A DNA stretch of 64,000 nt from Endomychus coccineus (lineage: Eukaryota; Arthropoda; Insecta; Coleoptera; Endomychidae). Location: assembly GCA_958510875.1 (NCBI GenBank), contig OY294068.1, positions 194,952,315 through 195,016,314 on the forward strand. The letters run 5' to 3'. Position numbers and translations under genes: made by a program. The notes under the pieces are model-generated. The model did not search any database. It was not told the DNA's origin and saw only the letters and a program-made list of their open reading frames with translations. This document shows, piece after piece, positions 37,883-49,149 of the stretch (its first letter is position 1; the number at the start of each line of letters is the position of its first letter).

Positions 37883-39730
37883 ACAGGGCGTGCAAATTTC
37901 GATGTTTGTATAGGGTCTGTAAGTATAGGACTGTATAATCCAGTGGCGCCGAGAAAATTTGAAAAAATAGGTTAAATTTCGAGATATGGCCTAAAAGTTC
38001 TATTTTTTCATATGATCATAGTTAGCTATGTTTTTTTTTGTTGCGGAGGTGAAAAAAACGTTTTATAGGGAGATTATGAGCTTCTGGTTCTCATGGTCTA
38101 CTGTGAGAGTCACCATTCCAGGCATACTCACTAAAAACTTAACCTCTTTTGTAAGCTTGTCTGGCTATTTCCTCCGGTGACACTTGGGCCTGCTGGCCTA
38201 TTGTATCTCGCCTATGTTTTGTTTCTTATCGGTATCCATTCGAGTATTTTTGTACCTTGTACGAGTTTGTACTGTATAATTATGATTCGCCTTTAGGCAT
38301 CCAAAAATTAACTGTCTTTTGCGATCCAGTGCCTCGCATTCATACAGTATGTGTGTCACTGTTTCTGTATCCTTACCACAACGTCTGCATGTCAGGTTGC
38401 CATTGTATAGTCCCATTTTGTTCAGGTGCCCTTTCATTGGCGCATGGCCAGTCATGAGCCCTGTTACGACTTTTATTTTTTCCCCAATAGGTTTGTCGTT
38501 CTTTTGTTATACGCGGCTTTGATGTATTTCTTCCCATGTTCGATTCCTGGGATTTTTCCCAGTATTCTTTGTGGTTTTCCATGATCCAGTCTTCTACAGA
38601 CCTTCGTGCTTGGTACCCCCGTGGGATGTTCTGGATCTGGAGCGCTCTCCGACCCTCTTCTTGGAAGTTCGTTGGAAGTTCATTGCCTGTCGTTCCCTGA
38701 TGTCCCGGTACCCAGATCAGCTTAACGCAGTTTCAGTCTGCCAGTATTTCAAGTTCTTCTTTGCATGTTATTGACCACCACGTTATACAACCAGTAGAGC
38801 ATGTTCGGCCGTAACCCGTATTCTTTCACGAAGGAGCGTCTGGCCAGAAAAAAATGTCTCCGCCTATATTTTTAGTTAGAATACATTTTTTTCTCTTTCT
38901 AACTATGTATCATATGTCTTTAATTATATTTTTTTAGATTTTCGAAATAGGCGGTCATTTGAGTGTTTTCCGTTTGTCAGTAAATTGCATATTAACATTT
39001 TGTTGCCCTCATAATATCAATTAACTCATTTAATCATTTAAAAGTGAAAATTACGAGAAATATGATATGTTAGAAAACTTTATTCAAAGTAATAACAATT
39101 GTAATATTTCATCGATATCCAGAAAGAAGATAGCCTAATAAAGTAACTTCCAAGAGATGAAAAGAAAATCTTATTAACTGTTGATCTTTCAACGAGCCAG
39201 GACCAAAAAAGCAGATATTTATATCTAATCTTACAACTACAAAATAGAAATACAAATTAAAGTGAACGTTCAAACTGATGTCCATTAAGTTCGATACATA
39301 AATTAAAGCTCTTCATAAAGTAATATAGTAAAATATTATTTTCACTATTAAAGACTTTCATATCAAAAGTGACTCGACATACATACCTAGAAAGAGGAAA
39401 AATCTGTTTTAACCATAGCCAACTAAGATTCTCATTTGAAAAAAATACAACTTTAAGCCATAACTCTTGAAATTGCACCTATTTTCAAATATTCTCGACG
39501 CCACTGGATTATAAAAAAGAAAATGCTATTTTCTCCTAACTTTACAAACAATCACGATATTCCACATGTATCTAAAAGTCGCACTTTTGTTTATAACTCA
39601 GAACTCAAAGACGATAGCAAATTTATGTTTTCGCCAGTGAATTTGTCTCAGAAAAAGTGATCTAGATTTTTTTTTATCTCCCATTGTTACCGAGTTCTAT
39701 ACAAACATCGAAATTTGCCCACACTGTACA
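37883..39730. mobile_element. Inverted-repeat element with a LINE inserted in it
   Basis: TACAGGGCGTGCAAATTTCG at 37883 is repeated inverted at about 39710-39729 (TACAGTGTGGGCAAATTTCG on the minus strand), followed on both sides by ATGTTTGTATAG. The arms also share CCAGTGGCGCCGAGAA (37942) with its inverse near 39500 and the AT-rich stretch after it. The right arm is about 170 bp longer. The interior carries a LINE end (38085-38830). A partial copy lies at 20391-20639. TA next to the ends suggests a mariner-type origin, but no transposase is visible. Confidence 0.7.
38085..38830 (-). pseudogene. LINE (I/R1 group) RNase H end, knuckle and 3' untranslated region
   Basis: On the minus strand, about 38730-38690 reads LIWVPGHQGTTGNE (end of RNase H), later frames give SVEDWIMENHKEYW, and 38457-38300 reads MTGHAPMKGHLNKMGLYNG with the knuckle CRRCGKDTETVTHILYEC. 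CxxC...H...C is intact. It shares this and its 3' untranslated sequence (CTACTGTGAGAGTCACC) with 40951-41620. Frameshifts lie between RNase H and knuckle. Confidence 0.8.
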
Positions 39731-40344
39731 TTCCTCTGAACCTGTTATTCCTATGTTGGACATTCTGCTGTCTGTTGGCATTGTAAATATTTGTTATCAT
39801 GCAATTTTTGAAGCGAGCATTTTAACTTGACACTTCTATTTATTTTTCATGTTGATTCTGTATCTTACGAGCCAATCCAGATGTGATGATGTGTGGAACA
39901 ATAACCGAAAAGGAGCATTCCAACATTCATTACAACATCATCGCCAAATATTCGAAGAAATGGACATTTCACGGTAAGTACATGTTTTTTCAAATACACA
40001 CAGTCGTGATATTTCAGAAACTATTGACAAAATAGAAATTTGTGAAAATCAAACTTTGAATAGTTATTTTTTTTAAGAAAAATATAAAATTGCCTAGAGT
40101 TAGTATGACGGGTGGGGACATGGCATCTTTAAGACATATGACTTATATTTATATAATTCACCCCCTTACCCCAATCAATCATCCCTTGAAAGTTCCAAAT
40201 TGGATTAACCCCCTTGCGATTCCTCATTATAGAGAAAATTTCAGCAGGAGTACCTACAGCAGCGTGATATTTTTTCAATTATCACGATATTTCTTTAACT
40301 TTGATTCCAATATCTTGAAGTGATGCGTTCACTGTAAAAAGATT
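39731..40344. other. Unassigned stretch
   Basis: About 39885-39971 is bounded by CCAG and a good donor (TCACG|GTAAGTA) and is open in two frames, but nothing identifies it as an exon. 40090-40323 is an unsupported frame. Confidence 0.3.
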
Positions 40345-40580
40345 GGCGCAATCAAATCGCTCATAACAGGTGCTCCAAGTGAGCGCCATCATTCTCTAAG
40401 TATAAGCATTGTTGCCTCACATTTTGAACGTATCACTATGAATACTTCTACAATGAGCAATTATACGTTGTCGTAAGTCGACAGGTTGAGTTTTGTAGAC
40501 ATCAGATTTGTGGTGCCTCAAAGCGTAGAAATCGGAACTTGTCGAATCGGGTGACCGTGGATTTAATTATGTCGGTCTTT
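40345..40580 (-). pseudogene. Tc1/mariner-type transposase tail
   Basis: On the minus strand, about 40560-40460 reads RSPDSTSSDFYALRHHKSDV, then TQPVDLRQRIIAHCRSI. PRSPDLTPxDFxLWGxLK is the segment around the third catalytic Asp of this transposase type; the Asp is present here while LWG is lost. Later stops follow. No terminal repeats were matched. Confidence 0.6.
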
Positions 40581-40899
40581 CTTTTAACCAACTATGAACA
40601 ATTATAGAGTAAGGATCTGGAACTCCATCTTGTTGGAACTGCAGCAAGGGCAAGTTTCAGATTTCCGTTCTGATCACGATGATTATCCCCAATACAGTGC
40701 CAATACATCAATCAATGTACTTATAAGAGTGATCAACTCCGCTCCCAAAATGTACGACAAACCAAACAAATACAACAAAATCCGAAAATCTTCAATTGTA
40801 CAAACCCTCCTCAAAATTTTCCCAGTCCCTACCAAAATCACAATCTACCTACGCCACTCCCTATGGGTGTGTCCACTAGGAATTTTTTTTGCCGGAGGG

Positions 40900-40950
40900 G
40901 ATTCAAGACTCATAACCTCCCGTTTACTGGGAGGTTATGAGTCTTGAATC
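40900..40950. repeat. Perfect 22-bp hairpin
   Basis: GATTCAAGACTCATAACCTC-CC (40900-40921) and its exact complement (40929-40950) are separated by the 7-nt loop GTTTACT. The right arm is the 3' tip of the minus-strand LINE that follows. It could be an insertion scar or part of the target. Confidence 0.8.
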
Positions 40951-43080
40951 TACTGTGAGAGTCACCTTTACAGGCATACTCACTGAAAACTTCCTGGGTA
41001 GGCTCGTCTGGCTGTTGCCTCCGCTGACACCTACTGGCCCATTGTATCTTGCCTGTATTGTTTGTGTATCACAGTACCCACTTCAGTACTTTTGTGCCTT
41101 GTACAAATTTGTACAAGTCCTTTACTGGGTGGGAGCTGTATAATTCTGGTTCACCGGTAGGCTCTCTAAAAATTGACTGTCTTTTGCGATCCACTGCCTC
41201 GCATTTACATAGTATATGTGTCACTGTTTCTGGATCCTTATTGGAAAATCTGCATGTCAGTTCGCCATTGTACAGTCACACCTCGTTGAGGTGCACCTTT
41301 ACCTGGCGCATGGCCAGTCATGAGCCCTGTTATGACTTCTATTTTTTCCCTAATTCATGTTAACAGGTCTATCGTTCTCTTGTGACCCGCTCCTTTGATG
41401 TATTTTTTTCCAGTATTCTTTATGTTTTCCGGGATCCAGTCTTCTACAGATCCACGAACTGTATGTTTTGGTACTCCTGTAGTTCTTTCTCCGACCCTCT
41501 TCTTTCATGTTCGTCGGTTTTTTCATTGCCCGCAGTTCCCTGATGTCCCGGCACCCAGTCGGTTCCATACTACCACAATTTGAGCAATTTTATCTAATGC
41601 TCTGCCAACATTATATTTCTCATCCACAGCCGCAGATTTTTTGTTTTTGCGGAGGGGAAATTTTCCATATACGTCTCGGGGGCCCAAGCACCCGGGTGTG
41701 CCTGATTCTTACCGACTAAAACCCCTGCCCCCGTACGGTTGGTTCTCCTTCCTCTGCGGTCATTAGTGTCATATTATTGTACCCTCACATATTCCTATTT
41801 GAATCTTGGGCGGTACGGAAGATCTTGCAACCTTGATCCTGTCGGATCTCATCGCCAATGGCTCAGGTGATCCAAGCAATCGAAGAAAGCTTCGGCCCTT
41901 TTTTGGTCGTCCTTTCCTTGTCCAATAAGATCAAAGCGATACGCTCCTCTTCTAGATTCTGCTTGAATGGCGAGCTGCAGCGGTTCCAACCCCAACAGCC
42001 TTTCTATCGCAGCCGTTGGGGTGGTCGTTATTCCTAAGCACGCCAGCTTCTGAACTCTGCTTAGGCAATGCTGGGATACTCTCTTTGTTGTTTTTAGTCA
42101 CCGCACGATTTTTTTTATTCTTTTTTTACTTTGACTACACGAGAGGGAAACCTATACTGCTCGAAGAACATCGTGTAAGCCAGCAATGTTATAATGAATC
42201 TCACCATGGAGGTATACACCCAGTGCACCATCCGTGGTAGGAGTCCCCTGGTTCTGGCGACTGCTCGATGACAAGTCCACAAGTCCCCTATCGCCTTATT
42301 AGTGGTTTTCTCCAAGTGCTTTCAAAAGGTGAGCCTGTTATCTAGGCTTACCCCAAGGTACTGGTCCGTCAGCTATAAGTTTTTTCCATATAGAATTTTC
42401 AATGTCCTTTATTCTCGTGAAGGGTACAATGGTTATTGTCGAGGGTTTCGCTTTGAGTCCCTCTTTGTGAAGTCAGTTCTTCCCGCCTTGGGTATAAAAA
42501 CGACTTAGACCAACCTCCAAAGCCTTGGTATAAAGCCGGAGACGATACAAAATCGGAATATCCGGAGCACTGGGATGGTGATAAGCTCCAAGCTCTCTTG
42601 TAATAGAGCCGGGAAGATCTCATCCTCACCCGGTGATTTGTAGGGCGCAAGCCTCGAGATGGCCCAGCGCACTCTTTCATAGCTTACCACATTCGAGGCC
42701 ATTCTGTAATCGATCGCTCGCGGAAGTCCTCGGGTGGTGAACCTATGAGGTTGTCATCAGACCCGGGGAAATGCACCGACATTAGTCGTAGCATATCGTC
42801 CGGCGATGAAGTGTACTCCCCGATTGTTAGGATCACTGATCCCATGCCAATCGAGAAGTCCTTGGAGAGAGCCTTGCATAGCCTCGCTGCTGACGGCATC
42901 TTATTGATGCCCTCACAGTAGGTACGCCACGAATCTCTTTTGGGGCTCGTCAGAGCTTTCTTATAGTTCGTTTGGGAAGCCTTCAAGGTCTCCCAGTCTG
43001 AATTACACGAGGTTCTCTTCGCTTTGTTTTTTTTGCTCACTCGTTTCCGGTGTGCCTCCACTTGGGAAGTCCGCCAGGGG
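40951..43080 (-). pseudogene. LINE (R1/I group), long but palm-deleted copy
   Basis: Reading 5' to 3' on the minus strand: linker (43061-42684, Lys-rich); fingers (42702-42505) with APYKSPGEDEIFPALLQ; VVFIPKAGRTDF near 42490; thumb (42380-42200) with YLGVSLDNRLTF and RGLLPRMVHWVY; RNase H end near 41570-41520 with WVPGHQGTAGNEKTDE; then a decayed knuckle region and the 3' untranslated sequence shared with 38085-38830. The palm, with motif A and the catalytic Asp-Asp box, is deleted between about 42440 and 42460. A family A tail is inserted at 42115-42186. Many frameshifts are present. Confidence 0.75.
42115..42186 (-). mobile_element. LINE family A 3' tail inserted in another LINE
   Basis: Comparison with the homologous 1210-1795 shows about 70 extra bases here. 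On the minus strand they read GCTGGCTTACACGATGTTCT, then CTCTCGTGTAGTCAAAGTAA and an A-rich tail, the 3' end of family A. This is an extreme 5'-truncated insertion. Confidence 0.75.
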
Positions 43081-43084
43081 GTGT

Positions 43085-43445
43085 TATTGTCGTCCCTCCT
43101 TCATTCAAGAGGGAAGCATACGTCATGAAGGAGGTATTAACAAAAGCTCCCTCTATGTCCAGAAAGCTCGTGAGAGCAATTTCTTTACATTCCAGCGATT
43201 TCTCTGCTCTCTGTATTAGCTCGTATATCGCCAGGATAGGTCGAATCTGTGGTTTGTATAGATTATGATGAGCTGCTGTAAAGTAGCTCTTGGCACGGAA
43301 TAGAAAACCAAGTGTGAGGGTGCTGTTGGTGATCCCGCGCATGGATTACAGGAATAATTGTACCTGATATCATCATATTAGGGATTGTGGGATCCGCTTT
43401 CCTGGAGAAGATGCAAGGTTGAGTTTTGGTTGCATTAAACTATAC
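43085..43445 (-). pseudogene. Joined LINE fragments: family A thumb and a displaced palm piece
   Basis: On the minus strand, about 43420-43360 reads ACIFSRKADPTIPNMMISGT, and 43342-43280 reads LGFLFRAKSYFTAAHH, both family A. The same frame then changes at IRPI to LAIYELIQRAEKSLECKEIA followed by LTSFLDIEGAFVNTSF, which is the palm motif A block of an R1/I-group LINE. The junction shows fusion of two elements. The palm block is the part missing from the LINE at 40951-43080 but lies upstream of it. Confidence 0.65.
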
Positions 43446-44897
43446 TAGATTAATTATCACATCCGTCAAGCGTATTGGCTTAATGTTAAGGATTCGTGTT
43501 GACTCATTAATTAACTGCTCGGAGCCGTAGCTAATGGTGAAGGTATCAGCCTGTCGTCATGCGTCTTGTTTGGTAACTTGAGTTATGAACGTTGAAATCC
43601 GCCATGATGATAATTTTAGTTGCTATATAATTCTGCTGAATCAGGTCAAGTTTCAGAGGAAGGAATTCAGAGTTCACCATGAGCTCATTCGATGATAAAT
43701 AAAGATAACAGACATTTATTCTGTTTGTGATTAACAAGCCATTACCACATTATATCGAATTCTTGTGGTACTAGATTCTCCTCTCGGTGACATGAGATAT
43801 CATTTCTGGAATAGAGACAGATACCTCCTTAGAATCCGAAACGAGTGTGGAGCTCGTAGCCAGGGAAGCAAATATGGTCGTGTTGTTGAATGGATTGACC
43901 TGCGTCGCAGTTAAGGCCAGTATGTCTGGTTTGTCTGTTTGCAGGTGGTAACAAACATCGTTTATGTTTATGCTAAGACCTTAGATGTTTCAGAGGTCCT
44001 TCTTCAAGTTTATATTTTTCAATTTTGATCACCCATCGCACGGAAATCCGAAAAGGGAGGTAATTTTCTTCCGGAGCATTTTACTCCAGGCGGCTTCATT
44101 ATAAGTATTTTCATGAAAAACCTGGAATGGATAAAATGTCGGTTTGGTTAGGGAGACAGGAAACGGGTTTGAGGGTGAGGCTGGTAGCATCGACCAAACA
44201 CTGAAATATGGGGTTGCCCACTTCAAAGCATCTTCTTTGTCGAGGTGGTGATGAGGAAAACATCTATGACCTATGGTTATCCTTTTAGTCGCCTTTTAGG
44301 ACAGGAAGGATTTACCATAGTGAAATTTTTATTCCTTCCCCATACTTTCCCTTAAAATCCATTCCAAGATGGAAATAAATTTGCAGCAGCTCACGTATCA
44401 TGAGAGAGGTAATGCAATTTTGGAGTTTTATGGGGGTGGTGGTTTGTAGGCGTGAATTACGTAAATGTAAGTTATTCGTTGAAAGATGCCCCCTCGATAT
44501 AAAAATATACCTACGTGTTTCGGCAATTTTCTATTTTCCTCATAGCTTATAAAATACCTTTTGGAAAAATCACCTTGTAATATCACTTTGGCATTAAATT
44601 TTGCTCCTCAACACCCGAAAACAATCAAATAGCCAATTTTGATAGAATTTTCGGTTTCTGAAATATAACAATTCATTGGGATTCATAAATTAATGTTATT
44701 TTCAACAGGTTTTCTATGAACAATCTGGCCAAGCTGCAGAACATGGACAGATGGAATTGCAACAATGAAGCCATGATCTTATTTTCATATTATATATTGT
44801 TAAATATATTAGTAATAAGTAGTTATAAGTTGCGGCGTAAACTCTCAGATCACAGACAAATTGTAAATGAGCTCTAACCTCGTACATTGATTTTCAG
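43446..44897. other. Unassigned stretch
   Basis: Near 44710-44769, after TTTTCAACAG, a frame reads VFYEQSGQAAEHGQMELQQ to a stop, as a last coding exon might, but it has no partner. Otherwise nothing is recognised. Confidence 0.3.
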
Positions 44898-44953
44898 AAA
44901 AGTTATTATTAGTGTTTTAGAGTGATTTAGACTGCCAGAACCCCAACGTCAAG
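44898..44953 (+). other. Possible noncoding exon
   Basis: A 56-nt segment lies between a good acceptor (TTGATTTTCAG) and a consensus donor (AAG|GTAAGT). It has no clear coding frame, so it would be a 5' untranslated or noncoding RNA exon if real. Confidence 0.2.
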
Positions 44954-45589
44954 GTAAGTCAACTAATTTTTTGTTAAATACAAAAATCTCTTTTCACGTT
45001 GGTAATATCTCAATTTTCATATTGGAGACTAAATTCATGTTTTCAGAATAATACAAAATCAGTAATTTATATATTTGAAGGCCGGAAAGAATTTCTAATT
45101 TTCATTCAAATTGAAGAACAGGTAGACGAACTATTCCGATATAATGTATACAAAATTTTTAATTTTATAGTATTACTCATATATCCAAGCTTCCAATTAT
45201 ATTATTTCTAATATACAGAGAAGAGGTGAATCACAATTTAATTAATTTTTTTATTGATTTTTATTCCCTAGAGGGGAAAATATTACTTACATTATTCTTG
45301 GGAAGTCTTACAGTTAGTTGTTCAATTAACTTTTATTTTATGCCTAACTCCTGTTCTTTAGATTTAATTTTATTCCATGCTAATGTACATAGAAATAACA
45401 GTTACATCAGTTGACGATTTGAATGATGGAAAATCTATAATCACTATGATTGAATACCTTTACAGAGTCTGTTTCTCTTCAAGTCAAAGATCATTATAGC
45501 AAACAATTGATTTCGTAAATCCCGGATTTGTCGAAGTCGGAAACTTTATCAAAAGTGTTATCTAAACTCTTTTTCAGCTTGTGCTATCT
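44954..45589. other. Unassigned stretch
   Basis: AT-rich with short frames only. AAATCCCGGATTTGTCG at about 45515 recurs at about 46007, so its edge belongs to the Penelope-like repeats. Confidence 0.35.
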
Positions 45590-46060
45590 GATATGAGAAA
45601 TAATCACCTTTATCCACTAAAAATACTGTTGAAATAATGATGACCTTCCGGCTTCCAAGTAGTCATCATCAGAGTAAACTGAATTATAAATCAAAATGTG
45701 CCTGTTTAAATACTATTGGTTTATATTATTTAATAATGTAAACCAGGGTTTATCCTCAGCTGGAGATAAGTCGAAATTTAATAAATTGTTCTTTCTTGTA
45801 TACATTTCCATCCCTTCTAAATCACCTAGATATTTGTCTGTACTGTGTTTTAAGAGTGATGACCTTTCTTAAGAAATGGTGTGACCTATATTGAAAATAT
45901 GTTCGGCTAACGCTGATTTTTCACCATTATTTTTCTTTATATGAGCAAACTGTTCTTTCTAGTTTGACCCACATAGCATTTCGAACACGACTCACAATCG
46001 ATTTTGTAAATCCCGGATTTGTCGCAGTCTGCAACTTTATCATCGTGAAGGTGCCTTCAC
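45590..46060 (-). pseudogene. Penelope-like element 3' region with GIY-YIG remnant
   Basis: On the minus strand, 46000-45790 reads CYVGQTRK in pieces, then KNNGEKSALAEHIFNIG and LKHSTDKYLGDLEGMEMY, matching the copy at 11860-12300. It then runs into the terminal motif at 45672-45642 (CTGATGATGACTACTTGGAA-GCC) and AGTGGATAA...GTGATTATTTCTCAT. Frameshifts break the endonuclease. Confidence 0.7.
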
Positions 46061-46249
46061 GATTTTTCAGCTTGTTCTTACAACTAAAAACGTGTTGTAT
46101 TGCAAATTTAGAAAACAAATTATGGAATTTATTAATTACAGAAGGACGTAAGGCAAACTTTTAAATTTTATTGATGTATTTGGTTAGTGCTCTAATTTGG
46201 TTAATTGGTTGTAATCCAATTTCCTTTCTTGTTTAGAAATTATATTAAC

Positions 46250-46390
46250 ATGTTGCCCATATAAAGAAAAATAATGGCGTCACACCGTTTCTCAGGAAAT
46301 TTCATCACTTTTGAAACACAGTACAGAAAAATATCTAAGTAATTTAGAAAGGAGGGAAATGTATAAACGAAAAAACAAAACTACTTAAAA
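46250..46390 (+). pseudogene. Penelope-like fragment, opposite orientation
   Basis: Read in pieces as a KKNNG segment then LLKHSTEKY and LERREMYKRKNK, the same block as in the minus-strand copy beside it. The head-to-head arrangement suggests independent insertions or an inversion. Confidence 0.55.
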
Positions 46391-46714
46391 GTAATGGCTC
46401 TAATTTGGTTAGTTGATAGCGTTCCATTTTCTGTTTTTTTTGTTAAAAATGAACTTGTTGATCAAATATTTGTCAATACAATTGTTTATAGTTATCAACT
46501 TATTATAATTTCATTAGTTAAAACGTCCCTTCGAGCCTTTGAGTACTTTAGCCGTATTTTTAGTGGAAAACAGTGATTGTTTTTTTATAGTGGCAATTTC
46601 AGGTTCTTTTTAGGATATTCAAATAACCCAAGATGAGTATTATATTTAAAGGAGGCGTATAGCAGTGACCTATATTTCCTCCCACTTTTTGATTCGGAAT
46701 AATTTTCCTTGCAG

Positions 46715-46774
46715 CAAGCATTATGGAATTCATTGAATTTGTGGAGATTATTATATGGGCTTATATGATTCTTG
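46715..46774 (+). CDS. Possible short coding exon, unassigned
   Basis: Bounded by a strong acceptor (TTTTCCTTGCAG) and a consensus donor (CTTG|GTAAGT). One frame is open, with ATG at 46723 starting MEFIEFVEIIIWAYMIL, a hydrophobic start like a signal anchor. No other exon could be joined, and it lies amid Penelope-like debris. Confidence 0.2.
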
Positions 46775-46812
46775 GTAAGTCTATGATTTTTACATTCTTT
46801 CCCTCTTGAATA

Positions 46813-47737
46813 TACAGGATGTCCCAGGTTTTAGTAGCAGAAGTTCAACAGTCAATAGAAGATTTGATTTTGAGAAAAAAATTCCTAATAACATATATGC
46901 ACAGCACAGACGCTTAGTTTTTGAGATACAGCGTGTTGAAATTAAAAGAAAATTAGTTTTTTGCGAATATCTCCGGAACCGTTTATCGTACAGAAAACTG
47001 CTTTTGCAAGCATTTTCTACGCATAGTAAGCTATGTTCTGTGTGATAAAAAATTTCTTTTTAGTCATAATTGATGAAGATTTTGTAGGGGTAGTTGGTGT
47101 TGTTCTCCCCAACTTCTACGCTACTGGAAAAGTACGGTTTTGAGACAACCATTTGAACCGCCAATGTTTTCTACACAAAAAAGGTACTTGGTCATAGCCT
47201 CCAAACTTGACCGTTTTCGAGAAAAATAAACTTTTATGTTGAAAAACATGGTCAATTCTTACTAATAAAACAAAATTTATTCAAACGTAACAAAACCAAA
47301 AAATTGACCATGTTTTTCAACATAAAAGTTGATTTTTCTCGAAAACGGTCAACTTTAGAGCTTATGATCTTTTTTGTGTAGAAGACTTGGAGGTTCAAAT
47401 GGTTGTCTCAAAACCATACTTTTTCCAGTGGCGTAGAAGTTGGGGAGAAAAACACCAACTACTCCTTCAAAATCTTCACCAATTATGACTAAAAAAAAAA
47501 TTTTTCATCACACGGAAGATAGCTTACTATGAGTAGAGAATGCTTGCAAAAGCTGTTTTCTGTACGATAAACGGTTCCGGAGATATTTGCAAAAAACGAA
47601 ATTTTTGTTCAATTTCAACATCCTGTATCTCAAAAACTAAGCGTCTATGCATATATGTTGATGAGAACTTTTTTTCTCAAAATCAAATTTTCTATCGACT
47701 GTTGAAGTTCAGCTACTAAAACCTGGGACATCCTGTA
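46813..47737. mobile_element. 0.93-kb palindromic mariner-type MITE
   Basis: The arms of about 445 bp (46813-47257 and 47302-47737) are near-identical inverted repeats around a 44-nt loop. The ends read TACAGGATGTCCCAGG and CCTGGGACATCCTGTA, with TA on each side as in Tc1/mariner targets. The end style matches the element at 9504-10242. No coding capacity; the frames inside occur in both arms by symmetry. Confidence 0.88.
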
Positions 47738-47839
47738 TATGTGTTCTTATCATATTTTCAATTCCCTTGTTCAGAAAAAGTCCGCTGTATAATTAGTAAA
47801 AGCATGTTAATAACCATAAAGGTTCACAACTGGGGATAC

Positions 47840-48140
47840 AATAAGTAAAATAATCACCCTTATCCACTAAAAATACTATTAAAGTATTAAGGACCTTTCA
47901 GCTAGCAAGTAGCCATAATCAAAATGTGGCTGTTTGAAATCTATTTGGTATTAATAATGCAATTAAGGGATTACTCCCAGCTGGAGATAAATGTGAATTT
48001 AATATATTGCCTTTCCCCTTGTAAATTTCCACCTCCTTACAAGTGACCTAGATATTGGTCCATATTGTATTTTAAAAGTGATAAACTTTCTTGGGAAATG
48101 CTGTAACCTGTATTTAAAATACGTTCCGGTAATGCTGATA
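47840..48140 (-). pseudogene. Penelope-like element 3' region
   Basis: A third copy: 48100-47990 on the minus strand carries the decayed LLK...YNMDQYLGHL...GGGNLQ block, then the terminal motif at 47921-47891 (TGATTATGGCTACTTGCTAG, CTGAAAGGTCC) and AGTGGATAAGGGTGATTATTT. It is more decayed than the copy at 45590-46060. Confidence 0.6.
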
Positions 48141-48629
48141 CAGGAATAATTTATAAATTATAAACATAATCCGCTAACATGTTCTTCATATTGCGCAATA
48201 TAACATATTAGGCTACTTTTTATGAGCTTATTTTACGCATTTAAATACGTTCATCCGGAATATGAATCTGGAGTTGTCTACATTCAATTCTAAGAAGTTG
48301 TAATTTATAACGTGAGTGAATATTATCATATCACACCAGGGCTATGGGAACCATATTTATTTTTTGGTTTAAAATTGATCCGTTACAGGGTGTATGTTCA
48401 TGAGTTATCGCACAGGATGATTCTGAAAATATGTAGAGACTGTGAGGGAAACATTGAGAATCTAACCGAAATATTTTCGTTATATATTCTGGTTTCCCCG
48501 GAAGCGATTTTTAATGGGACAGGGATCACTCACTGCGTAGGGTTCAGAAAGTGAATGAGAACCATTGGCAATCTCAATTTTTTCCATCTCATGATTCAAT
48601 TCTATTATGAAGATGAGCCTAGTTCTAGT
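48141..48629. other. Unassigned stretch
   Basis: An 80-codon frame at 48312-48554 has no recognisable domain and no splice context. Confidence 0.35.
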
Positions 48630-48990
48630 TCAGTTAACACTGAATGGGTTGAGAGATTTAGATCGTCTAGTCCGCCTATCTGGAATCTCTCGTGGTGGAA
48701 TAACACGGGATTTCCGATGAACACCGACCATGCAAATATCTATAGGAAAGGGAGAGATCGCCCCCCCCCCCTTTCTACGATGTTCTAGAGAGGGTAATGG
48801 ACTAGCAGTTTTCGCAATGGTCACATGATCATCCCATGAGAGGGTGCTGTTGGCGGTGATCCCGAGCATGGAAGACTTCACAGGAATATTTGTACCTGAC
48901 GTCATCATATTAGGGATTGTGGAATCCGCCTTCCTCCTACGACAAACCCTGTCAAATACATTAGATTTGAAATACATTTCATTTATTCCT
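48630..48990 (-). pseudogene. LINE family A fragment with internal deletion
   Basis: The 49013-48630 frame reads RRRKADSTIPNMMTSGTNIP, LGITANSTLSWDDHV, then jumps to PSLEHRRKGGGAISPF and IPPREIPDRRTR. Compared with 27.0-28.3 kb it lacks the block from the thumb to SLEHRR. A poly-C run at about 48762-48770 distorts the GDLSLFYR segment. Confidence 0.75.
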
Positions 48991-49149
48991 TTTACATTCG
49001 ATACGAAAAACATACTTGGCCACTAAGATTTTGTCCTACGATTATCATTGAGAAATCGTGGAATTTACATACACGCTTCTTATAGCAGCACAAAGGACTG
49101 CGAAAGAGACTGCTTTAACATAAGCAAATAAGAATTTCAGGGTTGCAAG

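Noticed and set aside
39885..39971. Exon-like stretch ending in TCACG|GTAAGTA
   Set aside because: Open in two frames, weak acceptor, no partner exon and no recognisable peptide.
40594..40947. 117-codon plus-strand frame
   Set aside because: No domain, composition like noncoding DNA, and it runs into a hairpin and the end of a LINE.
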